NCBI GenBank assembly: GCA_003313425.1
Contig: NHZP01000064.1
Location: forward strand, 186,001 to 250,000
DNA length: 64,000 bases
Direction of reading: 5' to 3'
Source: Pseudopyrenochaeta lycopersici
Lineage: Eukaryota; Ascomycota; Dothideomycetes; Pleosporales; Pseudopyrenochaetaceae
Both the position numbers and the translations under genes were made by a program. A model generated the notes under the pieces. The model was not told the DNA's origin, did not search any database, and saw only the letters and a list, made by a program, of their open reading frames with translations. Positions 44,325-54,427 of this stretch are shown one piece after another; the first letter of the stretch is position 1, and each line of letters starts with the position of its first letter.

Positions 44325-47300
44325 CTACTCATCGATCCTTCGCAAGCCAACCATTCGCCGAAAGGATTCAAACTTCGTCTTGCTCAACGGCTTAGTGAGT
44401 CCATCCGCTGGGTTCAACTCGCCTGCGATCCATTCCATCCTAACAAGCTGCTCCTCTACCTTCTCTCGTACAAAGTGGTACCGGATGTCCACGTGCTTCG
44501 TTCTCGCATGATACATCGGGTTCTTGGCCAGGGCCAGGGCCCCTCGATTGTCTCCGAGTATGGTTACTGGCTCAGGCCCGCTCGGCTGAGAGAGGTCAAC
44601 TCGCAGCTGACACAACAGTCGCTGCAGCCATATCGCTTCCTTCGCGGCCTCAGACTCCGCAATGTACTCGGCCTCACAGCTGGACAGCGCCACAGTAGCC
44701 TGACGCTTCGACTTCCAGCTGATGGCGGTGCCGGCAAATGTGAAGACGTAACCCCCAGTTGATCGGCGATCATCATCTCTTCCCCAGTTCGCGTCTGTGT
44801 AACCCGTCAGGATACCTGGCTGATCTTGCGTATCTATTACCAGGCCGTAGTCACTGGTACCCTTCAGGTACCGAAGAAGCCTCTTCAAGGCCGCATGGTG
44901 TTTCTGTGACGGATTGGCGGCGAAGCGACCCAGCTGACTGACCGCATACGCAATATCCGGGCGAGTACAGAGCATCAGATACATGAGGCTCCCAACCGCT
45001 CGCTGATACCATTTCCGGTCCTGCAAGTCTGACGCCTCATTACTGGGTTCCAACACAAGCTTCTCGTCCATTGGAGTCGACACAGGAGTACAGTCTGCCA
45101 TTCCAAAGGTTCTCAACACCTTCTCAGCATATGCGCGTTGGGTTAGCTTAATCCTACTACCCCGCGAGGTATCCTCCCGGATCACCTTCACTCCCAGATA
45201 GTGGGCGACTGGACCCAGATCACTCATCTTGAAGTGCTCCGACAGAGCGCTCTTGACAGATGCAATCGTTTCCTGATCCTCTCCCAAGATCAAGAGGTCA
45301 TCCACATATGTCGCAATGATCAAGCGTTTGTCTTGATTGACGAAGACACTATAGTCTTCAGAGATTGCTACAAATCCCATGGGCCGCAGCGCCTGGCTTA
45401 AGGTAAGATACCAGATCCGAGGAGATTGCTTGAGCCCGTATAGGGCTTTATTCAGCTTGCAAATCTTTCCAGGGTACTGATCCTTAATATTTGGTGGCAG
45501 TTCCATAGAGACGTCCGTGTCGATCTTTCCGTACAGGAAAGCTGTCTTGACGTCCATCTGCTCGATCGACCAGCCTAGCAGGCAGGCTAGAACGAACAGA
45601 AGCTTGTAACTCATCGGCTTTACCACCGACGCAAACGTCTCAAGGACGTCGACGCCTAGCTCTTGTTCGAATCCGCGGGCGCACCATCGGGACTTGTAAC
45701 GAGTGACTTCTCCATCAGCATTGGTCTTGACCTTGTATGCAAACTTGCCGGTTAGGATTGACACTCCTGGTGGGGGGTCCACGACATCCCACACGTTGTT
45801 GGCTATAATCTCTTTGACTTCTTCGTCCATAGATGGAATCCATCGTGATGCGTCCGCACACGTGACAGCATCCTCATAGTTCTTTGGTTCGTATGGGCCA
45901 CCAGCAGCATGATCAACCACATGGTTCTCGAGTTTATCTTGATTCTTCTCTAGTGCTGACAGCGCAGCTAGACACTCAATTCCTGCGCTCCAATCGTCAT
46001 GGTCTACAGACGCTAGCGACTGGGCCACTTGAGTCTGTGTACTCTCTTCGGAGAAGCGTTCCGCTTCATTGATCTCGCCGTCTTCAGCGATCAACACCAG
46101 TCCTCCATCGATCGCAGCAGGCCTCACTGACAAAGCCGCTAGAGTCTCGCCCTCGATCGTGGAGTACCGTCGCCGCTTAGCCCTATGTGCAAGGGTATCT
46201 TGAATTCTAACCTCATCGCAATAGGCTGGTCGGCGCACAGTCTCGGGGACTTCTCCCTCTGGACCAAATATGTCCTCATTAAAGTGCAGATCTCGAACTA
46301 ACTCGACTCGCTCGGTGTAGGTATTCCATACCCGATACTGATGTTTCGCAACGCAACCGAGAAGATAGCACTTGTCCGCCCGGGGATCAAGCTTCCTGAA
46401 GTTCGAGTAGTCGCTTCGGGGTCGGGGCTTCCAGCACTCGCAGCCCAACACTCGCAGGTGCTCTATCGGCGGTAGCCTTCCATACAGTCGCTCGTATGGT
46501 GGCTGATCGTTAGGATTAGCTGACGTTGGGCAATAGTTGACTATGTCAGTGACGCTGATGAGGATCTCAGCGAAACAATGTTGACCGAGATTCGACTCGT
46601 CTAGTATCGCTCTCACTGCAGTGAACAAAATATTCATGCCCCTTTCTGTGACCCCGTTCTGCTCTGGATTATACGGTGCTGTAGGCTCAACTTTGACGCC
46701 CGTCTCCCTGAAAAACTCGTTTAATAGTTTGTTATCGAACTCTCCGCCATTATCTCTTCGGACGGCTAGCAGTTCGTGTTTTAGTTCTTTCTCGACCTGG
46801 GTCTTCCAGATCTGCAGTTCTCTTGCTGCATCGTTCTTGTGTCGCAACACTCTCACCCATCTGTATCTTGTATAGTCGTCTGTAATGGTGAGAGCGAAGC
46901 GATCATTGACTTCCCCCTTGCCACCATACGCGTTGACTGGCCCTGCTAGGTCAACAAAGACCCTCTGCAAAGGCTTCTTGCTCCTTATCCCGGAGTCCTT
47001 GAAGTTTCTTCTCTTCATGCCTGCTCGGATACAGGACTCGCATGGTGGTAGTGGGTCCTCTGAACTTGACACCTTGAGACGTCGTAGCAGCCTCCTCAAC
47101 CTCCCTTCTCCGAGATGCCCCAGTCGACGATGGTGAGTCTCGATAGGCACGTCTGAGGGTATTGCTGTAAAGGCATATGGCTGCGGTCGCCGCTTTCGGG
47201 TGGCTTCTGCTTTCGGTCGTGACAGCACGTACAGGTCGGTGGTGCGGCAGTCAGCCGTGGCTATCACTTGGCCAGTCTCTGTCCGTACAATCTCAAGATC

Positions 47301-47804
47301 ATGGCCATCCATCACGAATCGTATGCCTGCCTTCTCTCCGTCATTCGTCAACGTCAATGCTCGACAAGAGATGATGTTGAAAGGGAGACCTGGCGCATAC
47401 GAGACGTTCTGAATGGTGAAGGTCTTGTTATAGACTTTGCCGTCGACCTCGCAGGCGATCGGGATCTTGACTGTCCCAACGCCAGCGATTGCCACGCCTC
47501 CGCCGACGCCCATCACCCGCTTCCCAGGTGGCGCCGGACTTAGTGTCTCAAAAAGAGACCGTCTTCCGGTCACGTGTGTGTAGCTTCCACTATCGAGGAC
47601 CCAATCATCTGGGGCCAGTCGTCCGTTGATGACGCTTAATGCTAGCGGCAGCCATAGGCCGTTGGTCTCTGCCCATGTCTCTGCCTCAACTTCCATCCAC
47701 CATCTTGCTCCCAACGCCACCATTACGCAGGCGAAAGCAGTCCACTGCGACAGGCATAACACGTATGCGATAACCATGCCCCAGCAGAGACTCTCCCTGC
47801 GCAC
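44325..47804 (-). CDS. Copia-E Pol: protease, integrase, reverse transcriptase, RNase H
   Basis: An unbroken frame of about 1,159 codons. Protease: WVLDSGSYTHVTG, catalytic Asp about residue 71. Integrase: zinc-binding HHRRLGH...CESC (about 220-260) and core with DLAGPV, DDYTRY and NPEQNGVTERG. Reverse transcriptase: SRWCARGFEQ, EQMDVKTAFLYG, KALYGLKQSPRIWY and the YVDD active site. RNase H: GYTDANWG, SSCEAEYI, GDNRGAL, ending LNPADGLTKPL. All catalytic residues I can check are present. The frame is the same as gag's, from which it is separated only by TGA and two sense codons before the first GTG shown as the start; there is no convincing ATG, so expression as a Gag-Pol readthrough product is likely. 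Confidence 0.95.
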   Translation of the reverse strand: MRRESLCWGMVIAYVLCLSQWTAFACVMVALGARWWMEVEAETWAETNGLWLPLALSVINGRLAPDDWVLDSGSYTHVTGRRSLFETLSPAPPGKRVMGVGGGVAIAGVGTVKIPIACEVDGKVYNKTFTIQNVSYAPGLPFNIISCRALTLTNDGEKAGIRFVMDGHDLEIVRTETGQVIATADCRTTDLYVLSRPKAEATRKRRPQPYAFTAIPSDVPIETHHRRLGHLGEGRLRRLLRRLKVSSSEDPLPPCESCIRAGMKRRNFKDSGIRSKKPLQRVFVDLAGPVNAYGGKGEVNDRFALTITDDYTRYRWVRVLRHKNDAARELQIWKTQVEKELKHELLAVRRDNGGEFDNKLLNEFFRETGVKVEPTAPYNPEQNGVTERGMNILFTAVRAILDESNLGQHCFAEILISVTDIVNYCPTSANPNDQPPYERLYGRLPPIEHLRVLGCECWKPRPRSDYSNFRKLDPRADKCYLLGCVAKHQYRVWNTYTERVELVRDLHFNEDIFGPEGEVPETVRRPAYCDEVRIQDTLAHRAKRRRYSTIEGETLAALSVRPAAIDGGLVLIAEDGEINEAERFSEESTQTQVAQSLASVDHDDWSAGIECLAALSALEKNQDKLENHVVDHAAGGPYEPKNYEDAVTCADASRWIPSMDEEVKEIIANNVWDVVDPPPGVSILTGKFAYKVKTNADGEVTRYKSRWCARGFEQELGVDVLETFASVVKPMSYKLLFVLACLLGWSIEQMDVKTAFLYGKIDTDVSMELPPNIKDQYPGKICKLNKALYGLKQSPRIWYLTLSQALRPMGFVAISEDYSVFVNQDKRLIIATYVDDLLILGEDQETIASVKSALSEHFKMSDLGPVAHYLGVKVIREDTSRGSRIKLTQRAYAEKVLRTFGMADCTPVSTPMDEKLVLEPSNEASDLQDRKWYQRAVGSLMYLMLCTRPDIAYAVSQLGRFAANPSQKHHAALKRLLRYLKGTSDYGLVIDTQDQPGILTGYTDANWGRDDDRRSTGGYVFTFAGTAISWKSKRQATVALSSCEAEYIAESEAAKEAIWLQRLLCQLRVDLSQPSGPEPVTILGDNRGALALAKNPMYHARTKHVDIRYHFVREKVEEQLVRMEWIAGELNPADGLTKPLSKTKFESFRRMVGLRRIDE

Positions 47805-47816
47805 TGATAGTCAATC
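47805..47816 (-). promoter_or_regulatory. Probable stop-codon readthrough site between gag and pol
   Basis: On the minus strand the junction reads GAT TGA CTA TCA, with gag and pol in one frame. UGA followed by CUA is a known leaky context used for programmed readthrough in several viruses and cellular genes. It would give a small amount of Gag-Pol and much Gag. Confidence 0.6.
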
Positions 47817-49022
47817 GGAGGTGGATCCTTGTACGAAGTCACTTTCTTCAATTCTTCTTTTCTTTGCAGCACTCTCTGGGTGCACTGTTTCTGTACTAGA
47901 TCTTTTTCTGCCTTGATTCTCAAGGTGCTCAATGTACCATTTCGGCCTGTATCTGGCGTTCTGGCTCATTCTGTAGCATCCTTTCGGCCCTGCAACGGCC
48001 AGGTGGCCCACTCTGCCGCAATGCGTGCATCTCTTCTGGCTGTTCACTGCCAGAGTAATGCCGTCGTCATTGTTCATCTGTCGTTGTTCCTCTTGGATCA
48101 CTTCTCGCGCCAAGCTCTGGAAGTCCTTCGGGTCGGTGACTGAGACAATGGACTCATCTGAGCTCAGGACTGCGACCTTGTTGTCAAATGCACTGGTGAG
48201 TGCCGTCAAGAAGTGGGAGTTGACAAGCCACGACGGCAGGCGATAGCCTGCGTCAACCGCGACCAGTTTCTCCTGTACCTCTATCAGCTTGTTGCGAAAC
48301 TCGCTAACGCTCCCAGTGTTAGCGAGTGTGGTGCCCAAGAACTCTTTGAACAATGACCAGACGATCGCGCTCCCCCGCTGGCGGTTGCGCTCGCCTAGGA
48401 GTGCCATTGCCTGGGAGGGCAGCTCGATGCTCTCGCTTTGGAGTGACGACCTGATCGTCCCGTCGCAGGCAGTGTGAAGGATGCCCATGGCATTTCGGCA
48501 AAGTCGTTTGAACTTCGTCGACACTGTCTGAATTATGGAAGTCGAAAGCGCATCAAACCTGCCTTCATACATCTCCCAGAGGTTATGTATTTCAGCCACG
48601 GTCTGAAACGATTTCTTCCACCCCTCGTAGTTGGTGACTCCTCCCAACTTCTTGAAGCCTTGCTCGTTAACAGCTTTGCCAGCGCTGCTAACCTTGGCAT
48701 GTTTCTCAAAGTCCAGAAAGGCCTCCACCAGATCGCTGTCATCTGTGCTGCCTGTTGGACCTTCACTTATCATTTGTAGCTCCCCTGTCAAATCTCTGAG
48801 TCTGCGGTTTTCCGCTCTTAGTCTGTCCATCTCGTCACGCCTTGCCGCATGTCCGTTATCTCCACCTTCCTGCCCTAGTTGCCCTCTCTCCTCTTGCCGT
48901 TCGTGCATCACCCGCCCACTGGTGCTTCCGTCCAGATTGATGCGGCGGTTGCGTTCCATTTCTTCAAGCCGACGCTGTTCGGCGGCGGTGATGTTGCGAC
49001 GAGTGGGTCGAGTTGAGGACAT
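47811..49022 (-). CDS. Copia-E Gag
   Basis: 403 residues. An N-terminal coiled-coil-like charged region (EQRRLEEMERNRRI, RDEMDRLRAENRRLRDL), the capsid-like central part and a C-terminal CCHC-type knuckle (CTHCGRVGHLAVAGPKGC; the spacing before the last Cys is longer than usual), then a basic tail. It would form the virus-like particle. It ends ...TSD, then TGA (47811-47813) followed by CTA, and the same frame continues open into pol. Gag start chosen at the first ATG, matching the usual MSS/MST-type opening. Confidence 0.93.
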   Translation of the reverse strand: MSSTRPTRRNITAAEQRRLEEMERNRRINLDGSTSGRVMHERQEERGQLGQEGGDNGHAARRDEMDRLRAENRRLRDLTGELQMISEGPTGSTDDSDLVEAFLDFEKHAKVSSAGKAVNEQGFKKLGGVTNYEGWKKSFQTVAEIHNLWEMYEGRFDALSTSIIQTVSTKFKRLCRNAMGILHTACDGTIRSSLQSESIELPSQAMALLGERNRQRGSAIVWSLFKEFLGTTLANTGSVSEFRNKLIEVQEKLVAVDAGYRLPSWLVNSHFLTALTSAFDNKVAVLSSDESIVSVTDPKDFQSLAREVIQEEQRQMNNDDGITLAVNSQKRCTHCGRVGHLAVAGPKGCYRMSQNARYRPKWYIEHLENQGRKRSSTETVHPESAAKKRRIEESDFVQGSTSD

Positions 49023-49204
49023 CTCTAGGACAGTGGCTGAGAAGGCTTCTCCAATAACTATATTGCGTGCTCGTGCCGATTGCTGATGGTTGACGGGTGC
49101 TGCGATGGAAGTATTTTCTACTCGGTGCCCATCATCCTTTTCGGCCCTTCAAGGCCTCGGATCGTCCGGAAGGACGCGTGTACCTCTTTGGCTACTCTTG
49201 CACC

Positions 49205-49750
49205 GTTCTGACGAGTTCAGGGACTTCCATTTGGCTCATCCTGAACCCCCTCTCGATTGCTAAGGCGCTTCTTCGCCTCTCGAGCCCGTTGTACAACGCA
49301 ACTTGGTCAGAGCTGCGAGGTCCCATCGTGAGGGAACTGGTTGCGCAAGCACTGCTCCTTGGTGCTAAGGTGACGGGCTCAGGACTACCATGCTCGTCCT
49401 GGGCCCCCTCTCGATTGGCGCTTCTCACCTCTCGAGCTTGCTATACAACGCAGCTTGGTCAGAGCTGCGAGGTCCCATCGCGAGGGAGCTGGAAACTGCA
49501 CTTCAAGGCGCTTTGACGAGTCCAGGCTTACCAGCACTTATCCTGGATCCCCCCTCGATTGCTGGGACGCTTCTCGCCCCTCGAGACTCTCTACAACGCG
49601 GCTTTGTCAAGGCAGCGAGGTCCCATCACAAGGGAACTGGTGCGAGCACTGCTCTCGGTGCTGTGACGAGTTCAGGACTACCAGGATCGTCCTGAACCCC
49701 CTCTCGATTGCTGAGGCGCTTCTCGCCCCTCGAGCCCATTGTACAACATG
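49205..49750 (-). repeat. About four tandem units of 140-165 bp in the Copia-E leader
   Basis: Units begin near 49207, 49371, 49512 and 49664 with TGACGAGTTCAGG or close variants and share CCCCCTCTCGATTGCT, CTCGAG and GCGAGGTCCCATC blocks. They fill most of the untranslated leader between the 5' LTR and gag. Confidence 0.88.
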
Positions 49751-49840
49751 GCCTTGTCAGGACCACGAGGTTCATACAACATGCAGCCAACATGAGGGAA
49801 CCCTCACTCCCCGTTTTGTATTGGCCGTAAGCAATACGCG

Positions 49841-49860
49841 AAAGCGCCGGGCTCATAACC
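49841..49860 (-). promoter_or_regulatory. Copia-E primer-binding site for half initiator tRNA-Met
   Basis: The plus strand reads AAAGCGCCGGGCTCATAACC directly before the LTR. This is the sense sequence of the initiator tRNA-Met anticodon stem and loop (CAU anticodon within GGGCTCATAACC), so the minus-strand RNA would pair with a 5' half-tRNA, as in Drosophila copia. Confidence 0.75.
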
Positions 49861-49984
49861 TGTCAAAACTTTGGGGGTGTAAGAGTTATCTCATTAATCA
49901 AGCTGAGCCTGAGACTAAGTAATGACGCTAATTAGTCATGTAGACAAGGTCACATGACCACTGCCTTCATCGCCCATCTTGACA
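49861..49984 (-). repeat. Copia-E 5' LTR
   Basis: 124 bp; differs from 44122-44245 at a single base (AAGGTCACATG against AAGGTCGCATG). Confidence 0.97.
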
Positions 49985-49985
49985 A

Positions 49986-52088
49986 GTATTATTTGACGAG
50001 AATGTCTGCCTCAAGCACTCGGCAGAATACAAGCTCCCCTCTTGCTCTGCCGTGTCTGCGGCCATTCCGACACCCGAAGAAGTCCTCCCTGCTAAACAAT
50101 TAGCTCGGCTCCCACAAGTGCCCGCTCTAAAACCTACCACAACTCAGGACCTCACGGCACGCGTTGAGGGGGCGAATCGGGATCAACTACAACGCGACCT
50201 TGACCTGACTCCCGCTGAGCTCCAACAAGTCCTTGACCTAGCCGCCAACCCCATAGAGCCAGTCAACCTTGAACAGAACCCCAAACGTCACCGCTCGGCC
50301 ACAGGGGGCGCCAAAGAAAATGAAATCAACTGCCTTGAGGTCCTCAATCAACCGTGGGCTTTCCTAGAAGACATGAAAGACCGCATCCACCAACTCGACC
50401 TCCCTCCACTGCCGTCCTTCCCACTACTTGAACAATGCAGACCTAGGAGTTGCCGACAGCTAGCTATAGAAGCCTTCCATGCCGCCGTGTCCTTTGACAA
50501 CAACGATCTCGAAGCATACGGCAATACAGTCCAAGGCCAGCTGCCTGAACCCCTTGAACCTCAAACCTACGAGCAGGGAATAAAAGGTCCATATCGAGAC
50601 CATTAGATTAAGACAATGCAAGAAGAAATGAAATCCCTAAGCCTCAATTGCACATGGGACGAAGTTCCTAAGACCCAGTAGATGAACGTACTCAGTGGCA
50701 AATGGGTATACAAGATAAAGCGAGGCCCTGACTGCGAAATCAGCAGATTTAAGGCTCGTTGGGTCGTCCGCGGGTTTGAGCAACAACAAGGCATCGACTT
50801 CTCAGAAACCTTTGCGTCAGTAGTACGACAGAAAACCTACCGCGTGCTGTTCGCACTGGCAGCCATTCATGACTGGGAAACTGAGCAAATGGACGTTAAA
50901 ACCGCCTTCCTCTACGGGCCTATTGACACCGAAGTCTTTGTAGAGCTCCCCACTGGATTCACCAAGAACGGAACAGTCTGCCGACTACGGAAGGCCCTGT
51001 ACGGTCTGAAGCAAGGCCCAAGAATCTGGTACCAAACACTCCAGAAAGCGCTACAAGAGATGGGGTTTAAGAGGTCAGCATACGACGAGGCCGTTTTCTT
51101 GAACGGAGACACCATCCTGGTAGTCTACGTCGACGACATGCTACTGTTTAGCCCCGACAAGGAACGCATTCAACACACCAAGAATCAACTACACTCGCGA
51201 TTCGAAATGAGCGACGAAGGACCCTGTAAACACTTCCTAGGCATGCAGATCTACCGAGATAGGGAGAACCGGAAGATCCGCCTAAGCCACAGCACCTACC
51301 TACGAAAGGTACTCACACGCCTAGGCCTTGACAACCTCAAGAAGAACGCAGTGCCAATGAACCCCGGGATGTTCTACAAGCCACCTGAGGACAACTACAT
51401 CTGCGAGAAGAGATTACGCTACGACTACTAATCTCTGATTGGCTCTTTAATGTTCGGCATGATCGGAAGCCGACTAGACCTAGCCTACCCAGTATCTCTG
51501 CTGAGCCGGTTCATGGTTAACCCTACACAACAGCACTATGACGTGGCAAAGAAGATGCTGCGATACGTCTCTGGAACCCTAGACCTTGCACTAGAATTCG
51601 ACGGTAATAAGGACCAAGAGATTATAGGATAGTGCGATGCTGAGTGGGGATCCGACTGTACTGACAGCGTTTCGACAGAATGCTATATCTTCACTCTAGC
51701 AGGAGGTGCAGTCAGCTGGAAGAGCCGGAAGCAATCTGTAGTGTCGGTCTCTAGTACGGAGTCTGAGTATATGGCGCTGTTTATGGCAAGTTTAGAAGCA
51801 GCCTATCTCAAGGGACTGCTGGAAGAGCTTGGATATCTGGTTAGTCAAGGCATACTAATCTGCAGTGATAACTGAGGAGCCAAAGACTTGGTCGACAACG
51901 CCAAGCACTATGAACGCACAAAGCATATCTGGATACGATACCATAAAACCTGGGAGCTTCAAGCCGATGGCACCGTCAGAATCAAATGGGTGCCACGGGA
52001 AGAGAACATGGCGGACATGGGAACCAAGGCATTACCACGCGAGCTACTAGAACGCTGGCGACTAGCCGTAGGCCTCGTGCCGCGCTAA
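49986..52088 (+). pseudogene. Copia-F reverse transcriptase and RNase H, five or more stops
   Basis: A single frame runs from VLFDENVCLKHSAEYKL at 49986 to the TAA at 52086-52088. Reverse transcriptase: KWVYKIKRG, ARWVVRGFEQQQGIDFSETF, QMDVKTAFLYG, KALYGLKQGPRIWY, VYVDDMLL. RNase H: CDAEWGSD, STESEYMALF, HYERTKHIWIRYH, ENMADMGTKALP. In-frame stops occur at about 50604, 50679, 51429, 51630 and 51873, at least some at Q, W or CGA-Arg positions. Between stops the sequence is well conserved. It is a different family from Copia-E. Confidence 0.92.
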
Positions 52089-52203
52089 CCACGACCCTTG
52101 CTGCTACTCTTTTTCTTCCTTGGATGACTTGAGAAGTTTTTTAATGAGAGCAGCATATGTACGGTTGTCTCTTCCACCTTTACGGGCTCTGTCTGAGGGG
52201 GCG

Positions 52204-52615
52204 TGTTGGGATAACATAAACAAACAGACCCCTGCTAGCGCAACCTTTATATGTAGCACTCGGCCGACTAGATGTGACGGACACCTCGGACAATAATGAA
52301 GACAATACCTATCATGTCGATAGTCTCCTCTCCTCATCGTGCCGAGGAGCCTATAAATCCAACAAGCTTTGCCCTGCCAGCGGCGGCCTGCCCTCTGATT
52401 GGCCCAGGAGTTCTCAGGAATTCTTAGGAGTTCTTAGCGTGTTCAAGTTAGGTATAGGCAGGTAATCAAAGCTTGCCGGAGTGTCTGATTCATGAGATAA
52501 ATGTAAATCTACGGTTTGGACTACCCCACACTTCAGACACAACACCAATCAATACAACGCTGCAGCTTATTATCATTATCTCAACTTTCATCGTTTTAGC
52601 ACGTTCAGTGCGACA
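52204..52615 (+). repeat. Copia-F 3' LTR
   Basis: TGTTGGGATAACATAAAC...GTTCAGTGCGACA, 412 bp. Its 3' part recurs at 15967-16081 and its first 78 bases recur in reverse at 55891-55968. Confidence 0.88.
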
Positions 52616-53007
52616 CGAGTTTATGGACTGTGTAACGGGCTGGGCCTATGTCCGAGGCTGCGCCATCGTGCACAGATATACGGCTCGTGCGGGTGGCTCG
52701 CGCTCGTGAACTTTATATAATCTCGCGTGGCACCTAGTCCTCCAGTTCCTAGAGACCGCCCACAGGTATCACTTAAGCTCGGCAGCGGCGTGCTCAACAG
52801 GTAGAACCACGAGAAACACAGCAAATCAACTGCAGCTTGAGTATGTTACATTAGACTTACTTTCAATTTCTATATTATACATAATAAAACGTAATCAGGA
52901 GTTCCTGTGCGGTAATTGTTAAGCAGGATTCCAGAGTAACATTAGAGTAGGCGAAGTTGATGGACCTAAAGCCGCCAGAAAACAAAGTGGCAATGATTTG
53001 ATATCTT
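52616..53007. other. No gene seen; 3' flank of the acyltransferase gene
   Basis: No coding sequence recognised. It should hold the 3' UTR of the minus-strand gene that ends at 53008. Confidence 0.5.
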
Positions 53008-54427
53008 CTATTTGCGAAGAGCGGCGTACAACTCCCTTTCCAATCTGCTCCACAATTCTTTGGTGTCTGGGTCGCCGGCCCAGATCTGAGTGAAGAAAAA
53101 CATCGCAACTCCGTTCACACGATCAAGAAGCTACGAAATCCAGAGATGTCAGTATGACAGAAGCAATAGTTGGGTATTCATCCGGACTAGACAACTTACC
53201 CAATTTGGATTGCTGAGTCCGTCCCAAGCCATGGCACCAGCTGGACGACCACCCGGAAAATCGCTGGTCGTGACAAGTCCTCCTAGGGCATGGTCGACTG
53301 TGACATCCTTAGGTATTTCAGGCATTAGCCATACGCCACGCGCTTCCTCCAGTGCGGCTTTGCCGCCCTCGCTCAACTGCGGCTTCACAAGCTCCTCAAT
53401 CGTCTTCCCTTTAAGTAGTGTACCATCGTCGCTAAGCAGAGCGGCCAAGAAATTCGCATAATCTTCTGCGTTGGAAAATAAGCCTCCCCCTCCCGCTTCG
53501 TTTATGGCTGGGACGGGATAGTAATGGCTATCGGCAATGAGTTTGCTACCAGGCCCATTTTCACGCTTCCCCATATCCAGCAAAAGATATGATTCATGCT
53601 TTTCGGGATGGAAGGTTGTGTTCTTCATTCCTAACGGCGTCCAAATGACTTCGTCAAAGTAGTCTCCCAACGATTTGCCGCTTACTTTCTCGACAACCTT
53701 TCCTGCCCAATCAATGCCCGGACTATAGCTCCAACTGGCCCCAGGCTGGAAGATCATTGGACGATCCCAGTCAGTTTTCTACGATAACAAAGTCAGTTTC
53801 TAATCACTTCTTGCAAGCTTCAGTGTCTACTCACAAAATCGCCAGTAAAATGATCAAATGTTGCCGACTGGTTGTTGTCAATGCACCAGTGCGCAAGTGA
53901 TGGAGTCATGAAAGGGTAGGTAAAACCGGCTGAGTGTGATAATAAGCGCCTATGTACTTATGTGAGCGGGATGTGCGTACTCGTGGAAGACGCACCGAGG
54001 CTCCATAAATACCTCAGCGTTATGTTTTCTTTTAGGGGCACGAATTCCGCGTTTTTGGTTTCACCGTCGTATGCAACCAAGATTTCTTTTCTGCGAAGCT
54101 CCGGAAGAATGTCGGCTACGTCGTCATCCAGGCCAACTAAGCCTTCCTGGACCATGTGCAACGCGGCAACAGCCGTCATTAACTTAGTTGTGGACGCCAT
54201 CCATCCTGGGGTCGATATGGTCATTGGCTCATCTGAATTGAATGAACGCCGTCCATGTGCGCCAGAGTAAATTGTGTTTCCTGCAAAGCATTGGTTAGCT
54301 ATCAACGCGGCTCTTGGGGCCCGCGTGAGGGATGCAAACCAGCTTTGTCAATTACAATGCAGCTCACACCGAGGAATTTCCCGCTGGAGACTGCCTCCTG
54401 CAGCACAGAATCTATCGCTGAGCTCAT
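53008..54427 (-). CDS. Beta-lactamase-fold serine hydrolase, LovD-like acyltransferase/esterase
   Basis: Five exons on the minus strand: 54427-54340, 54280-54013, 53949-53835, 53778-53200, 53130-53008, with introns of 59, 63, 56 and 69 bp that all have GT...AG and keep phase. The product has 390 residues (LovD has 413). Catalytic Ser59 and Lys62 lie in ASTTK; the family Tyr is probably Y175 in SWSYSPGIDWAGKVVEKVSG. Further family blocks are RLLSHSAGF, NEAGGGGLFSNAEDYANFL and DHALGGLVTTSDFPGGR. LovD-type enzymes transfer acyl groups to polyketide alcohols; others in the fold are esterases. No signal peptide is seen, which suggests a cytosolic enzyme. The gene is intact, unlike the PKS and enoyl reductase remains 33-38 kb away. 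Exact substrate cannot be told. Confidence 0.9.

Larger units (their letters stand above)
44122..49984 (-). mobile_element. Copia-E, apparently intact Ty1/copia element
   Basis: 124-bp LTRs at 44122-44245 and 49861-49984 that differ at one base. Complete gag and pol frames, a half-tRNA primer site and a purine tract are all present. There is no sign of RIP. The 5-bp flanks do not match (AATCG against AGTAT), and the left neighbour is a Fot1 fragment while the right neighbour is a Copia-F fragment. The element was therefore probably formed or moved into this context by recombination between copies. Confidence 0.96.
49985..52615 (+). mobile_element. Copia-F, 5' truncated
   Basis: Begins abruptly within pol next to the Copia-E LTR and ends with a 3' LTR at 52204-52615. 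The gag, protease and integrase parts and the 5' LTR are missing. A purine tract (CTGAGGGGGCG) precedes the LTR. Confidence 0.9.
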
